A program made the translations under genes and the position numbers. The notes under the pieces were generated by a model. That model had not been told where the DNA came from. It did no database searches and saw only the letters and a list, made by a program, of their open reading frames with translations. Below, in pieces: positions 17,174 to 25,730 of a DNA stretch of 64,000 bases. Location: assembly GCF_011395035.1 (NCBI RefSeq), contig NZ_CP024770.1, positions 557,785 to 621,784 of the forward strand. The letters are read 5' to 3'. Source of the DNA: Pantoea cypripedii (lineage in GTDB: Bacteria > Pseudomonadota > Gammaproteobacteria > Enterobacterales > Enterobacteriaceae). Within the stretch, counting starts at the first letter, position 1, and each line of letters opens with the position of its first letter.

Positions 17174-17186
17174 GGTAAGGAAAAAA

Positions 17187-17909
17187 ATGAAGGGCAAACT
17201 GGAGGGTAAAACCGCGCTGGTGATTGGCGGTTCACGGGGAATTGGTCACAGTATTGTCGGTGAGCTTAACCAGCTGGGGGCCAAGGTGGTGTACACCTCA
17301 AGGCAACCTGCATCGGAGCTATTCAGGGGGAATAACACACCTCTGTTTATTGCCGCAGACAGCGGTGATACAGAAGCACTGGTACGGGCGGTCGGGCAGG
17401 CCGGTGAACAGTCTGGAAGTATTGATGTCCTGGTATATAACGCAGGCATCCTGGTGACCGGCATTATTGATGATTTCAGTATTGCCGATCTCGACCGGAT
17501 GCTGGCTGTCAATGTACGTGGCCCGTTTGTCGCAATAAAGGCGGCGCTGCCTTATTTGAATCGGGGAGGGCGTATTATCACTATTGGCAGTATCGCGGGA
17601 GATGCTGCCAGAGGGCCGGGTTCTACGGTCTATGGTATGACGAAAGCTGCTGTTGAACGTATGGTGCGTGGACTGGCATGGGATCTTGCCTCACGCGGTA
17701 TTACCATCAACGATGTGCAGCCTGGCCCTGTCGCAACAGATATGACCCCGGCACAGGGCGAGCTGGCAAAACGACTCCGGGACATGCACCCTCAGAGTCG
17801 GCTGGGAGAGCCGGATGACATTGCCGGGATGGTTGGCTGGCTGGCAGCTGAAGCGTCTTCGTATGTGAATGGTGCGGCCCTGCGTATTGATGGCGGATTC
17901 AGTGCATAA
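17187..17909 (+). CDS. SDR family oxidoreductase (FabG-like)
   Basis: 240 residues from MKGKLEGKTALV with AAGGAAA before the ATG. GGSRGIG at 14-20, NAG in VLVYNAGI, serine in TIGSIAG, YGMTK with catalytic Tyr/Lys, and the ending YVNGAALRIDGGFSA make a complete FabG-type SDR. The substrate is not deducible. It is the natural target of the TetR immediately upstream. Confidence 0.84.
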   Translation: MKGKLEGKTALVIGGSRGIGHSIVGELNQLGAKVVYTSRQPASELFRGNNTPLFIAADSGDTEALVRAVGQAGEQSGSIDVLVYNAGILVTGIIDDFSIADLDRMLAVNVRGPFVAIKAALPYLNRGGRIITIGSIAGDAARGPGSTVYGMTKAAVERMVRGLAWDLASRGITINDVQPGPVATDMTPAQGELAKRLRDMHPQSRLGEPDDIAGMVGWLAAEASSYVNGAALRIDGGFSA

Positions 17910-17917
17910 CATAAACA

Positions 17918-17941
17918 ACCGGCTTCGATTGAGAAGCCGGT
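17918..17941. terminator. Bidirectional terminator between SDR and poxB-like gene
   Basis: ACCGGCTTC, six-base loop, GAAGCCGGT in the 38 bases between two convergent stops. T runs are weak on both sides. Confidence 0.6.
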
Positions 17942-17947
17942 AAACAC

Positions 17948-19675
17948 TCACCGTAAAAGGTTGGTTTTTGCCAGCTCAATAACTTCGTCCGTTCGTCCGT
18001 TCAAAACGGCTTTTACCATATAAAGCGTAAACCCCTTTGCCATCTGAGCGGTGACTTTGGGTGGCATAGCCAGCTCCATCCGGCTGACTACGGCATCGAT
18101 CACGACCGGACCGGGGTGGTTCAGGGCTTCTGCAATCCTGCTTTCAGCCTCTTCCGGTTTCTCAATTCTTACTCCTTTGATCCCCACCGCTTCAGCCATA
18201 GCAGCAAAATCGGGATTCTTCAGCTCTGTACCGGTATCAATGAAGCCTGACGCTTTTTGTTCAAGTTCTATGAACCCCAGTGCGCTATTGTTGAACACGA
18301 TGACTTTTACCGGGAGGCCCAGCTGTGACAGGCTCAGCAGGTCTCCCATCAGCATGGTAAAACCGCCATCACCTGCCAGCGCAATAACAGGGCGACCAGG
18401 GCTAGCGGCCTGTGCTCCGATAGCCTGGGCCAGAGCATTGGCCATCGAACCATGCCAGAAGGAACCCAGTAAACGTCGGCTGCCATTCATAGTGAGATAA
18501 CGCGCTGCCCAGACGGTAGGAAGACCGACATCACAGGTAAAAATGGCGTCTTCTCCCGCAGCATTATCGACCAGATGTGCAATATATTGCGGATGCAGCC
18601 TTCCTCCTGTTACGCCTTTTGCCAGATCATCCAGACCAGCACGAGCATGGGAATAATGCTTCAGCGCAACGTCAAGATGGTTCCTGTCCTGTTTTTCATT
18701 CAGCAGTGGCAGAAGTGCTGTCAGTGTCGGGCCAATGTGGCCAATCAGCCCCAGGTCTACGGCAACCCGTCGGCCCACGGCGGATGCATCAATATCAATC
18801 TGCACGACCTTTGCATTGTCAGGCAGGAACTGCCGGTACGGAAAATCCGTCCCCAGCATCAGTAACAGATCGCAGCTCTGCATGGCATGGTAACCAGATG
18901 AAAATCCGATAAGGCCCGTCATGCCTACGTCAAATGGATTGTCCCATTCGACATGTTCTTTACCGCGCATAGAATAAACTATCGGTGCTTTGACTGTTTC
19001 AGCAAGCTGCATAAGTTGATCGTGGGCACCGGCACAGCCGCTGCCACACAGCAATGTAATACGCCGTGAGTCATTGATCAGAGAGGCCAGGTCACGAAGT
19101 GAAGAGGGCAACGGCACAGTGGCGGAAGCAGAAGGTAAAAGGCCCGCCGGAGGCGCCGCGGTAGTTTCACTTGCCTGCTTCAGTGCAACATCTCCGGGGA
19201 TAACAATCACGCTGACACACCTCTCGGATAGTGAGCGACGCACCGCAATTTCAAACACCCGCGGCATCTGTTCGGGGGTTGATACCAGCTCACAGTAACC
19301 GGAACACTCCCGGAAAAGCTGTTCGGGGTGTGTTTCCTGAAAATAGCCTGTGCCGATTTCCGGCGAGGGGATATGGGCCGCGATGGCAACAACCGGAACG
19401 CGGGAACGATGGCAGTCAAAAAGACCATTAATGAGATGCAAGTTGCCCGGTCCGCAACTTCCCGCACAGACTGCAAGCTCACCTGTTACATGGGCATCAG
19501 CCCCCGCCGCAAAAGCGGCGACTTCTTCATGACGGACATGCAACCACCGGATACTGCCCTGACGTCTGAGGGCATCGGTAAGGCCATTCAGGCTGTCACC
19601 GACGATCCCGTAAATACGCTTTACACCGGCGTTATGAAGCGTGCTGACCATTTGGTCTGCCACAGTTCTGGCCAT
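17948..19675 (-). CDS. poxB: Pyruvate dehydrogenase (quinone), PoxB paralog
   Basis: 575 residues, very similar by eye to E. coli PoxB (572) throughout: RHEEVAAFAAGADAHVTGEL, CAGSCGPGNLHLINGLFDCH and GYFQETHPEQLFRECSGYCE. The TPP/Mg motif GDGGFTMLMG is followed by NNSALGF, and the C-terminal lipid-binding tail (AKGFTLYMVKAVLNGR, VIELAKTNLLR) is intact. PoxB oxidises pyruvate to acetate and CO2 and passes electrons to ubiquinone at the inner membrane. It starts ten bases after the CoA-transferase stop, so it is the last gene of the itaconate-type operon, whose pathway yields pyruvate. It is presumably a second copy beside a chromosomal poxB. Confidence 0.9.
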   Translation of the reverse strand: MARTVADQMVSTLHNAGVKRIYGIVGDSLNGLTDALRRQGSIRWLHVRHEEVAAFAAGADAHVTGELAVCAGSCGPGNLHLINGLFDCHRSRVPVVAIAAHIPSPEIGTGYFQETHPEQLFRECSGYCELVSTPEQMPRVFEIAVRRSLSERCVSVIVIPGDVALKQASETTAAPPAGLLPSASATVPLPSSLRDLASLINDSRRITLLCGSGCAGAHDQLMQLAETVKAPIVYSMRGKEHVEWDNPFDVGMTGLIGFSSGYHAMQSCDLLLMLGTDFPYRQFLPDNAKVVQIDIDASAVGRRVAVDLGLIGHIGPTLTALLPLLNEKQDRNHLDVALKHYSHARAGLDDLAKGVTGGRLHPQYIAHLVDNAAGEDAIFTCDVGLPTVWAARYLTMNGSRRLLGSFWHGSMANALAQAIGAQAASPGRPVIALAGDGGFTMLMGDLLSLSQLGLPVKVIVFNNSALGFIELEQKASGFIDTGTELKNPDFAAMAEAVGIKGVRIEKPEEAESRIAEALNHPGPVVIDAVVSRMELAMPPKVTAQMAKGFTLYMVKAVLNGRTDEVIELAKTNLLR

Positions 19676-19685
19676 GATAAGCTCC

Positions 19686-21008
19686 TTAAATGAGATGCAT
19701 TTTTCTGGCAGCGCGGGTCAGCTCATCTCTGAAGTCGGGGTGAGCCAGTTCAATAATGCGTAAGGCACGCTCTGTCGATGACAGACCTTTCAGGTTGGCG
19801 CTGCCATACTCGGTTACAATGAAATGGGTATCAATTCGCGGTGTCGTGACCGGGCCATCAAGGCGGGGGACAATACGGGATACGGTTCCTTTTGCAGCAG
19901 TGGATCGTGCCGCAATAATTGACCGGCCGCCTTTTGAAGCGTAAGCACCTCTCACGAAATCCAGCTGACCGCCGGAAGCACTGTATTGATGCCCGAGCAT
20001 ATGCTCCGAATTACATGCACCAGTCAGGTCAATCTGCAGTGTCGCGTTAATCGAGACGACATTATCGTTCTGTGCAATAACCCGAGGGTCATTAACATAA
20101 TCGACCGGTCGGCTGAAAACAGAAGGGTTATCATCCAGATAGTCATACATGGCTCTCTGGCCCATCGCGAAGGTGAATACTGACTTCCCGCGGTCAATAT
20201 TTTTACGCCGATTGGTTACCACCCCGGCCCGGACCAGTTCGACCAACCCGGGATTGAGTGCTTCAGTATGAATACCGAGGTCGTTTCTTGCTCCCAGTGC
20301 GGCGCAGACAAGATTTGGCAGCGCACCAACCCCCATTTGCAGACAGGCACCATCCGGAACCAACCCCGCAATGATCCTGCTGATCGTTTCGTCTTCCGGA
20401 CTGGCGGCTCGTGTAGGCAGTTCAATGAGTGGAGCATCATTCTCGACTATCACATCCACCTCGGAAATATGGATCGCTGCACCATCACCCTGCACGCGTG
20501 GCATGTGGCGATTCACTTCGAGGATCAGCCGTTGTGCGGAACGGGCAATGCGGGTGGAATAGTCATTACCGGTGCCAAAACTGAAATAACCGTGCTGATC
20601 CATTGGGGAAACAGTATGAACAAAGGTATCGATGCCAATTTCATCAGCAAGCAGGCGAGGAGCCTGATGGAAATTTGATGGCACATAGTTAACCACCTTA
20701 CGTCCGTCATCCTCCATACCACGGCGGATAAGTGCACGCTCAACCCCAGTAATAAACATGCTGTAAGGCTTAATCCGATCATTAAGTTCATATCGCAGAA
20801 TGGAATCTCCGGCGATGCGCGCGGTCTCATAATAATACACTCTGAGATCACCTACTTCACCCTGTTCAGCCCGCTGTGCCAGAGCATTCAGTAAAGCGGG
20901 AGGTTCTCCTGCATACATTCCCATAGAGAGCCGTGAACCCGAAGGAATGGCCGAAACGGCGTCGTCAGGGGTGGTTAATTTCTCTGCATAAAGTGCGCTA
21001 ATATCCAT
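19686..21008 (-). CDS. ripA: Itaconate CoA-transferase-like enzyme (acetyl-CoA hydrolase/transferase family)
   Basis: 440 residues of the Cat1/Cat2 family: YVPSNFHQAP, HTVSPMDQHGYFSFGTGNDY, QMGVGALPNLVCAALG, and the catalytic Glu in GIHTEALNPG. Members move CoA between acyl groups. The next genes are a MaoC hydratase and a CitE-type lyase with a divergent LysR, the ict-ich-ccl (ripABC) order known from Yersinia, Salmonella and Pseudomonas, so itaconate (or methylsuccinate-like acid) is the expected substrate. GGAG precedes the ATG. The assignment rests on order and family. Confidence 0.83.
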   Translation of the reverse strand: MDISALYAEKLTTPDDAVSAIPSGSRLSMGMYAGEPPALLNALAQRAEQGEVGDLRVYYYETARIAGDSILRYELNDRIKPYSMFITGVERALIRRGMEDDGRKVVNYVPSNFHQAPRLLADEIGIDTFVHTVSPMDQHGYFSFGTGNDYSTRIARSAQRLILEVNRHMPRVQGDGAAIHISEVDVIVENDAPLIELPTRAASPEDETISRIIAGLVPDGACLQMGVGALPNLVCAALGARNDLGIHTEALNPGLVELVRAGVVTNRRKNIDRGKSVFTFAMGQRAMYDYLDDNPSVFSRPVDYVNDPRVIAQNDNVVSINATLQIDLTGACNSEHMLGHQYSASGGQLDFVRGAYASKGGRSIIAARSTAAKGTVSRIVPRLDGPVTTPRIDTHFIVTEYGSANLKGLSSTERALRIIELAHPDFRDELTRAARKMHLI

Positions 21009-21019
21009 GACTCAACTCC

Positions 21020-21547
21020 TCAGTATCCGGTTGATTCTTCTGGCGAGTGGCCCCGACGATAAACCAGCATGGTGCGTTCAAAACTCATCACCTCTTTGCC
21101 ATCCTGGTTAATGCCGCGCGTCTGTACCGTCACAATTCCCTGGCCGGGGCGACTTTTTGACAAGCGTTTATTCAGCACCGTGCTTTCGGCATAAAGCGTG
21201 TCACCGGCAAATACAGGATGTGTAGCTTTCACGTTGTTCCAGCCGAGATTAGCCACCACTTTGGCACTGACCGTGCGGACGCTCATTCCCGTCAGTAATG
21301 CGAGGGTGAAGGTTGAATCGACAAGCAGCTTTTGCCATTCCGTCTTACTGGCATACGCTGCGTCAAAGTGAACCTGCTGAATATTGAGGGTAAGAAGGGT
21401 GAACCACACATTATCAGTGTCCAGCACTGTCCGGCCAGGACGATGTTCAAATACATCACCGGGATTGAAGTCTTCCCAGTAAAGGCCTGAGGTTTCGCGG
21501 TAGCGACGTTCGCCCAGCGCCTTATAAGCAGGTAGTAAAGAGTCCAT
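21020..21547 (-). CDS. ripB: Itaconyl-CoA hydratase-like MaoC protein
   Basis: 175 residues with a hot-dog (MaoC) fold: YWEDFNPGDVFEHRPGRTV, the catalytic Asp/His region LNIQQVHFDAAYA, HPVFAGDTLYAESTVL, and the ending SFERTMLVYRRG. In the itaconate pathway this enzyme hydrates itaconyl-CoA to citramalyl-CoA. It starts 26 bases after the lyase stop and ends 11 bases before the CoA-transferase start, so it is in one transcript. CGGAG precedes the ATG. Confidence 0.83.
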   Translation of the reverse strand: MDSLLPAYKALGERRYRETSGLYWEDFNPGDVFEHRPGRTVLDTDNVWFTLLTLNIQQVHFDAAYASKTEWQKLLVDSTFTLALLTGMSVRTVSAKVVANLGWNNVKATHPVFAGDTLYAESTVLNKRLSKSRPGQGIVTVQTRGINQDGKEVMSFERTMLVYRRGHSPEESTGY

Positions 21548-21573
21548 AACGTTCTCCGGTTTGACATTGTTAA

Positions 21574-22416
21574 TCAGGCAGAAAGACCGGCGCGGGCAAG
21601 CGTCCGCCGCGCCTGGCGGGCAACCGCTTCATCAATCATCATGCCGTTCAGAGTGCCGACACCTTTGGCGTTCTCAGCAAGGATCGAACGTGCTCGTGTG
21701 ATTTCTGCTTCTGTGGGAGTGAAAAGTGTATTGATGACGCTTATCTGGGCAGGATGAATGCTGGCCTTGGCCGTAAAGCCATAAACGGCAGCTTTAAGGG
21801 CTTCAGCCTCAAGAGCATCCTGATCATGAATATCAAAGAATGGTGCATCGATAGCGGCGATACCGCAGGCGGCACAGGCGTTGATTATCCGGCACCGTGT
21901 CTGAAGCAGCGGTTCCCAGCTGATACTGGCACCGATATCTGCGGCCATATCTGCGGCACCGAACATCAGTCCAGCCAGTCTGGGGGTGGCTCCTGCAATC
22001 GTTTCAACTACATTGAGACCCCGCAGGGACTCGATCAACCCGATAAGCGAGGTTTTTGCCCCGGCAGCGGTCAGAAGACGGTCGAGTATCTGTAGATGGC
22101 TAGCTGACTCCGTTTTCGGGAGGATCAGATAATCCGGCTGAGCGCCGCAATCAAACAACATACAGAGATCCTCAATACCTGCCGGGGTATCGAGACCATT
22201 GATCCGCAGGGCCAGCGGCAGCTTGTCAGACTGGCGTGAGGTAATGAATGAAACGGCATTTTGTCTGGCAGACTCTTTGTCCGGTGGGGCAACGGAATCC
22301 TCAAGATCAAGAATGGCAATATCCGTTCCGCTTGCCGCTGCGCTGGCAAAGCGGTCTGGTCTGGTGGCTGGTGTAAATAACCAGCTGCGCATGGGGTGTT
22401 TAACAAAGTCAGACAT
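21574..22416 (-). CDS. ripC: Citramalyl-CoA lyase-like protein (CitE family)
   Basis: 280 residues with the CitE/HpcH barrel pattern: RSWLFTPATRPDRFASAAAS, AILDLEDSVAPPDKESAR, LALRINGLDTPAG, LPKTESA, LIESLRGL, MFGAADMAADIGA, and SIHPAQI near the end. It should split (S)-citramalyl-CoA into acetyl-CoA and pyruvate. AGGAGG precedes the ATG. First gene of the operon, divergent from the LysR gene. Alternatives in the family are citrate or malyl-CoA lyases, but the neighbours favour citramalyl-CoA. Confidence 0.84.
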   Translation of the reverse strand: MSDFVKHPMRSWLFTPATRPDRFASAAASGTDIAILDLEDSVAPPDKESARQNAVSFITSRQSDKLPLALRINGLDTPAGIEDLCMLFDCGAQPDYLILPKTESASHLQILDRLLTAAGAKTSLIGLIESLRGLNVVETIAGATPRLAGLMFGAADMAADIGASISWEPLLQTRCRIINACAACGIAAIDAPFFDIHDQDALEAEALKAAVYGFTAKASIHPAQISVINTLFTPTEAEITRARSILAENAKGVGTLNGMMIDEAVARQARRTLARAGLSA

Positions 22417-22454
22417 AACGTTCCTCCTGTGACGTTCAGTCTGCGCTCGCGGTT

Positions 22455-22478
22455 AACATCTATCCAATATATGATGCT
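22455..22478. promoter_or_regulatory. LysR-type box upstream of the itaconate-type operon
   Basis: AACATC and GATGCT flank a 12-base AT-rich centre containing TATCCAATATAT, giving a near-symmetric CATC-N12-GATG. It lies between the divergent LysR and lyase genes, the normal place for a RipR-type activator site. Confidence 0.5.
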
Positions 22479-22501
22479 GGGATTGTTAATAGCTTTTAGA
22501 G

Positions 22502-23386
22502 ATGATGATGGAACTTCGCCACATTCGCTATTTTCTGGCAGTTGCAGAAGAACGCCATTTCACGCGTGCTGCGGCAAGACTGGGGATTGGTCAGCCGCCC
22601 CTCAGCCAGCAGATTAAGGATCTGGAAAATGAACTGGGCGCTCTTTTGTTCCGGCGTATGCCCTATGGTGCGGAACTGACAGAAGCAGGAGAAGCGTTCC
22701 TTGCTGTCGTCAAAGAGATGCCAGCGACCGCTGAAAGGGCCTCCCGTGCGGCACAGCGGGCTGTCCGGGGTGAGCTGGGACAATTGCGAGTGGGTTTCAC
22801 CGCTTCAGCTACGTTTAACAGCGTGGTTCCGGCGGCAATCAGAGCTTTCCGGCGGGCTTATCCGGATGTCAGGCTCCAGCTGGAGGAGGGCAATACCACC
22901 CGACTGGTTGATGGGTTGAGTGAAGGTTCCCTGGATGCCGTATTCCTGCGCCCGGGTTTTGCGGGCAGTGATCGCTTTCAGCTGCGCCTGCTTTCTGAAG
23001 AATCAATGGTCCTGGTATTGCCAGAAAATCATCCCGCTGCCGTGCAGGAGTCGATAGCGCTTGGCGAACTTCATAACGAAGATTTTCTGCTGTTTCCACG
23101 AGATATTGGTCCCACGTTGTATGATTCTGTCATTGATGCATGCCGAAATGCGGGATTTGAGCCAAACATCGCGCAACTTGCCCCACAGATAGCTTCTGTT
23201 ATTAATCTGGTTGCGGCGGAAATGGGGGTGTCTGTGGTACCTGCTTCAATGGGACAGGTAAAAGTAAATGGCGTTGTGTTCCGCCAGATTGCAGATGAAG
23301 CACCGACAGCAAAGCTGGCACTGGCATTCAGACGAAGTGACACCTCGCCAATACTGCGTAACTTTGTTATGCAGACACTTATCTGA
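22502..23386 (+). CDS. ripR: LysR-type regulator (RipR-like)
   Basis: 294 residues beginning MMMELRHIRYFLAVAEERHF. The winged helix spans residues 3-65 (TRAAARLGIGQPPLSQQIKD), followed by the periplasmic-binding-like sensor. It is divergent from the CitE-MaoC-CoA-transferase-PoxB operon, the position held by the regulator of itaconate operons elsewhere. Two or three ATGs stand in a row at the start, so the first residue is uncertain. Its stop is four bases from the convergent HxlR gene. Confidence 0.83.
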   Translation: MMMELRHIRYFLAVAEERHFTRAAARLGIGQPPLSQQIKDLENELGALLFRRMPYGAELTEAGEAFLAVVKEMPATAERASRAAQRAVRGELGQLRVGFTASATFNSVVPAAIRAFRRAYPDVRLQLEEGNTTRLVDGLSEGSLDAVFLRPGFAGSDRFQLRLLSEESMVLVLPENHPAAVQESIALGELHNEDFLLFPRDIGPTLYDSVIDACRNAGFEPNIAQLAPQIASVINLVAAEMGVSVVPASMGQVKVNGVVFRQIADEAPTAKLALAFRRSDTSPILRNFVMQTLI

Positions 23387-23390
23387 AGCA

Positions 23391-23708
23391 TTACTGTCGC
23401 TGTACAGCCCAGTCCTGAAGGGCTTGCAGAGCGGGCTGGAGTGCGCGCCCCTGTTCTGTCAGCCGGTATTCCACTTTCGGTGGTACTTCAGGGTAAACAG
23501 TCCGGCTGACAATCCCTTCCTTTTCAAGGTCACGCAGTTGCTGAATAAGCATCTTCTGGGATACCTCAGGAATAGCTCTGCGCAGTTCAGAGTTACGCAT
23601 CACTGGTGCTTTAAACAAATGGTAGATAATTAACGTTTTCCAGCGTCCTTCAAGTACACGCAGTGCGTCGGTCAGCTGCTGTGCGGAACATTGCGTCTTT
23701 TCCATCAT
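23391..23708 (-). CDS. HxlR family transcriptional regulator
   Basis: 105 residues: a winged helix with MEKTQCSAQQ, LEGRWKTLIIYHLFKAPVMR, the LRRAIPEVSQKMLIQQLRDL helix and EYRLTEQGRAL. Conserved Cys7 is where HxlR/HypR-type proteins sense oxidants or aldehydes. It is divergent from the SnoaL-like gene at 23842, its likely target. Confidence 0.83.
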   Translation of the reverse strand: MMEKTQCSAQQLTDALRVLEGRWKTLIIYHLFKAPVMRNSELRRAIPEVSQKMLIQQLRDLEKEGIVSRTVYPEVPPKVEYRLTEQGRALQPALQALQDWAVQRQ

Positions 23709-23841
23709 CCAGACCTATGGTTACTTTTTGGTGAGTATATAACGAAATAGTGCATTCTTGTCTGATATATACCATGCCGCTAACATCCCAAAACACCCGA
23801 GGGCACTGTGTCTTCAGGATTCTCATATGAAGGAAATCAGC

Positions 23842-24336
23842 ATGTCTGACTTACTAGTGAATGCAGGGCTGTTGCAATATTTGCTCGATCGTCTGGATAT
23901 TCAGGACACCATTTCGCGTTACTCATTAGGCCAGGACAGCCACCAGGGGGAAGATTCGGATATTCTGAAGCAGTGGGATGACACGTTTACCCCTGAGGGA
24001 AAAGTCGATTACACGGCTGCCGGTGGTCCGGCGGGAACTTATCTGGAGCTTGCAGCCTGGATGCGCGGAAAAGATGGTCAGCCTGGCAGCATGAGTAGTT
24101 TTTCAAACTGGCAGCATATGCTGAGCCTGCCCATCGTCAGTGTTGAAGGGAATCGGGCACAGGCCAGGACAGATTTCTTTGCAACACATCGGGGTCGTGT
24201 TGATCTGGGTGCAAACATCCATTTCAATGCAAATGGTGCATTTCATGATGAGCTGGAAAGAACGAAGAAAGGATGGCGGATTTCGTTTCGGCGGCTGGAG
24301 TTGTATTTTGCAGATTCACTTGCAATAAAAAGTTAA
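23842..24336 (+). CDS. SnoaL-like (NTF2-fold) protein
   Basis: 164 residues from MSDLLVNAG; AGGA lies seven bases upstream, whereas earlier in-frame ATGs have no ribosome site. The start LLDRLDIQDTISRYSLGQD and the end HDELERTKKGWRISFRRLEL match SnoaL_4/NTF2-like proteins, which act as isomerases, hydratases or small-molecule binding proteins. The reaction is unknown. It is divergent from the HxlR regulator. A distinct SnoaL-type domain is fused to a hydrolase at 52502-53686. Confidence 0.72.
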   Translation: MSDLLVNAGLLQYLLDRLDIQDTISRYSLGQDSHQGEDSDILKQWDDTFTPEGKVDYTAAGGPAGTYLELAAWMRGKDGQPGSMSSFSNWQHMLSLPIVSVEGNRAQARTDFFATHRGRVDLGANIHFNANGAFHDELERTKKGWRISFRRLELYFADSLAIKS

Positions 24337-24627
24337 TTTTCCAGGGGTTATATGGCTGATAATGCGATATCACGTACGATATCAATATGAGGGAAGAAAG
24401 AAGCCTCTGGGGAAATTTAAAACTGACCCGAACATCATGTTTTATCTCCTTTGATTAACCTTATAGCTGTTGGCGTCGCCAATCTAACTCTAAAAGTTAT
24501 TCTACATTGTGGCAAAAACCTGGAATCACACATCCGTTCCAGGTTGCAGCAGATAGCAGGTGCTGGTGAAGTGTTCAGCACCTTGCGGTTATTCGATGAG
24601 CACACAAATACTCATTTACTCAAAGTA

Positions 24628-25119
24628 TCATTTGTAATGCTTTACTTTGGAGGTTGATCCGTGGTGGTCGGCGTATTCAGGTACTGTGAATAATACAGTT
24701 TTGCTGTCGAGCGGCTTATGAGTGGGATCGGCGAGTATAATTGTCACCTTGTGTTTTCCTGCTGGCAGTCCGACCAGGATTACGGGTTCACCGCTTGTGT
24801 CTGCCCAGTGCCACGGATTGTTATCGACAATGACGTGAATATGCCCAATACGTGGTGTAATTTTCAGCGCCTCAGGTCCAAATACTGGCTCAATGCGCAG
24901 ATTCTCAGCGCGATACTGAATAAATACCGCCCCTTTACGCAGCGGGCCAGCCAGTGGAGCGTCAACAATCAATTTTACCGGGGGTTGAGGATTCTCAAGT
25001 GGCGCGACGGCTGCCGGGCCAAGTACATCGCTGGCGCTCAGGTCTCCGAGTCTGTCGGCCCAGGCGCAGGTCGCCGAAGCGCCTATCAGTAAGGATGAAA
25101 TCAGCAGTCGGGTTAACAT
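24628..25119 (-). CDS. DUF6130-like periplasmic protein
   Basis: 163 residues from MLTRLLISSLLIGASATCAWA, a clear signal peptide. The mature part has PPVKLIVDAPLAGPLRKGAV, then GHIHVIVDNNPWHWADTSGE and VGLPAGKHKVTIILADPTH, an all-beta domain that I associate with DUF6130; the His-rich GHIHVIV segment could bind metal but this is not shown. GGAG precedes the ATG; a longer frame lacks support. Monocistronic; function unknown. Confidence 0.7.
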   Translation of the reverse strand: MLTRLLISSLLIGASATCAWADRLGDLSASDVLGPAAVAPLENPQPPVKLIVDAPLAGPLRKGAVFIQYRAENLRIEPVFGPEALKITPRIGHIHVIVDNNPWHWADTSGEPVILVGLPAGKHKVTIILADPTHKPLDSKTVLFTVPEYADHHGSTSKVKHYK

Positions 25120-25452
25120 CGGGGGGTATCTCCAGGTTGTTGTTTGATGCACCCAGAAGAACACGGCAATGTACCGGTGATGTGTGCCGAATGGTGAGTT
25201 ATGCAACTATGTGTATGAGTCAAATAGACAGATACAGTGCGATACAAAATTACCTCCAGCTGGAATACCATCAAATAGGGTCCACCTGGAGGCAGGACGT
25301 TTTTTCGGGAAACGTCTCAAAAGATCCAGATACTGGATGAGAGTGGGCAATTCAGGCAGGAGAGTGCTACTGCTATAAGTGGGGGTGTCTCCAGCAGTCG
25401 AACTTTGACCCACCTTTATTTAACAACAGAGACGTGTGCAGAATTCAGCGCA

Positions 25453-25689
25453 TCAGGCAGGATTACGGCCTTCATTATGTTTCGCGAATTCGGGGAAGGC
25501 ATATTTAATGCCGGAACGGGAAGAAATAAAAATACCTGACGGGAGGCTTTTCTTCGCATCAACCACAATTTCGCTGGCCATGCCTTGAAAGAACGGGATT
25601 CTGTTCCTGAATAGCGCAGGTTTCAGATCAGGATCACAGGATAATACATTCCCCTCACACGCATCAGCGGGAAGTTCAGTCAGTCTCAT
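25453..25689 (-). CDS. Hypothetical 78-aa protein
   Basis: Starts MRLTELPADACEGNVLSCDP and contains FFQGMASEIVVDAKKS and GIFISSRSGIKYAFPEF. No membrane segment and no recognised family. No convincing ribosome site precedes the ATG, and it is divergent from the TPP enzyme gene only 41 bases away. Amino-acid composition is protein-like, so it may be real or the end of a lost gene. Confidence 0.35.
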   Translation of the reverse strand: MRLTELPADACEGNVLSCDPDLKPALFRNRIPFFQGMASEIVVDAKKSLPSGIFISSRSGIKYAFPEFAKHNEGRNPA

Positions 25690-25730
25690 CGTCTATGCTT
25701 TAGGTTCACATGACCTGAAGAAGGAAACCC

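Noticed and set aside
25207..25413. Reverse-strand 68-codon frame and a GACCCACC-type end that faintly recalls IS21 elements
   Set aside because: No transposase motif and no second terminal repeat seen, so not supported.
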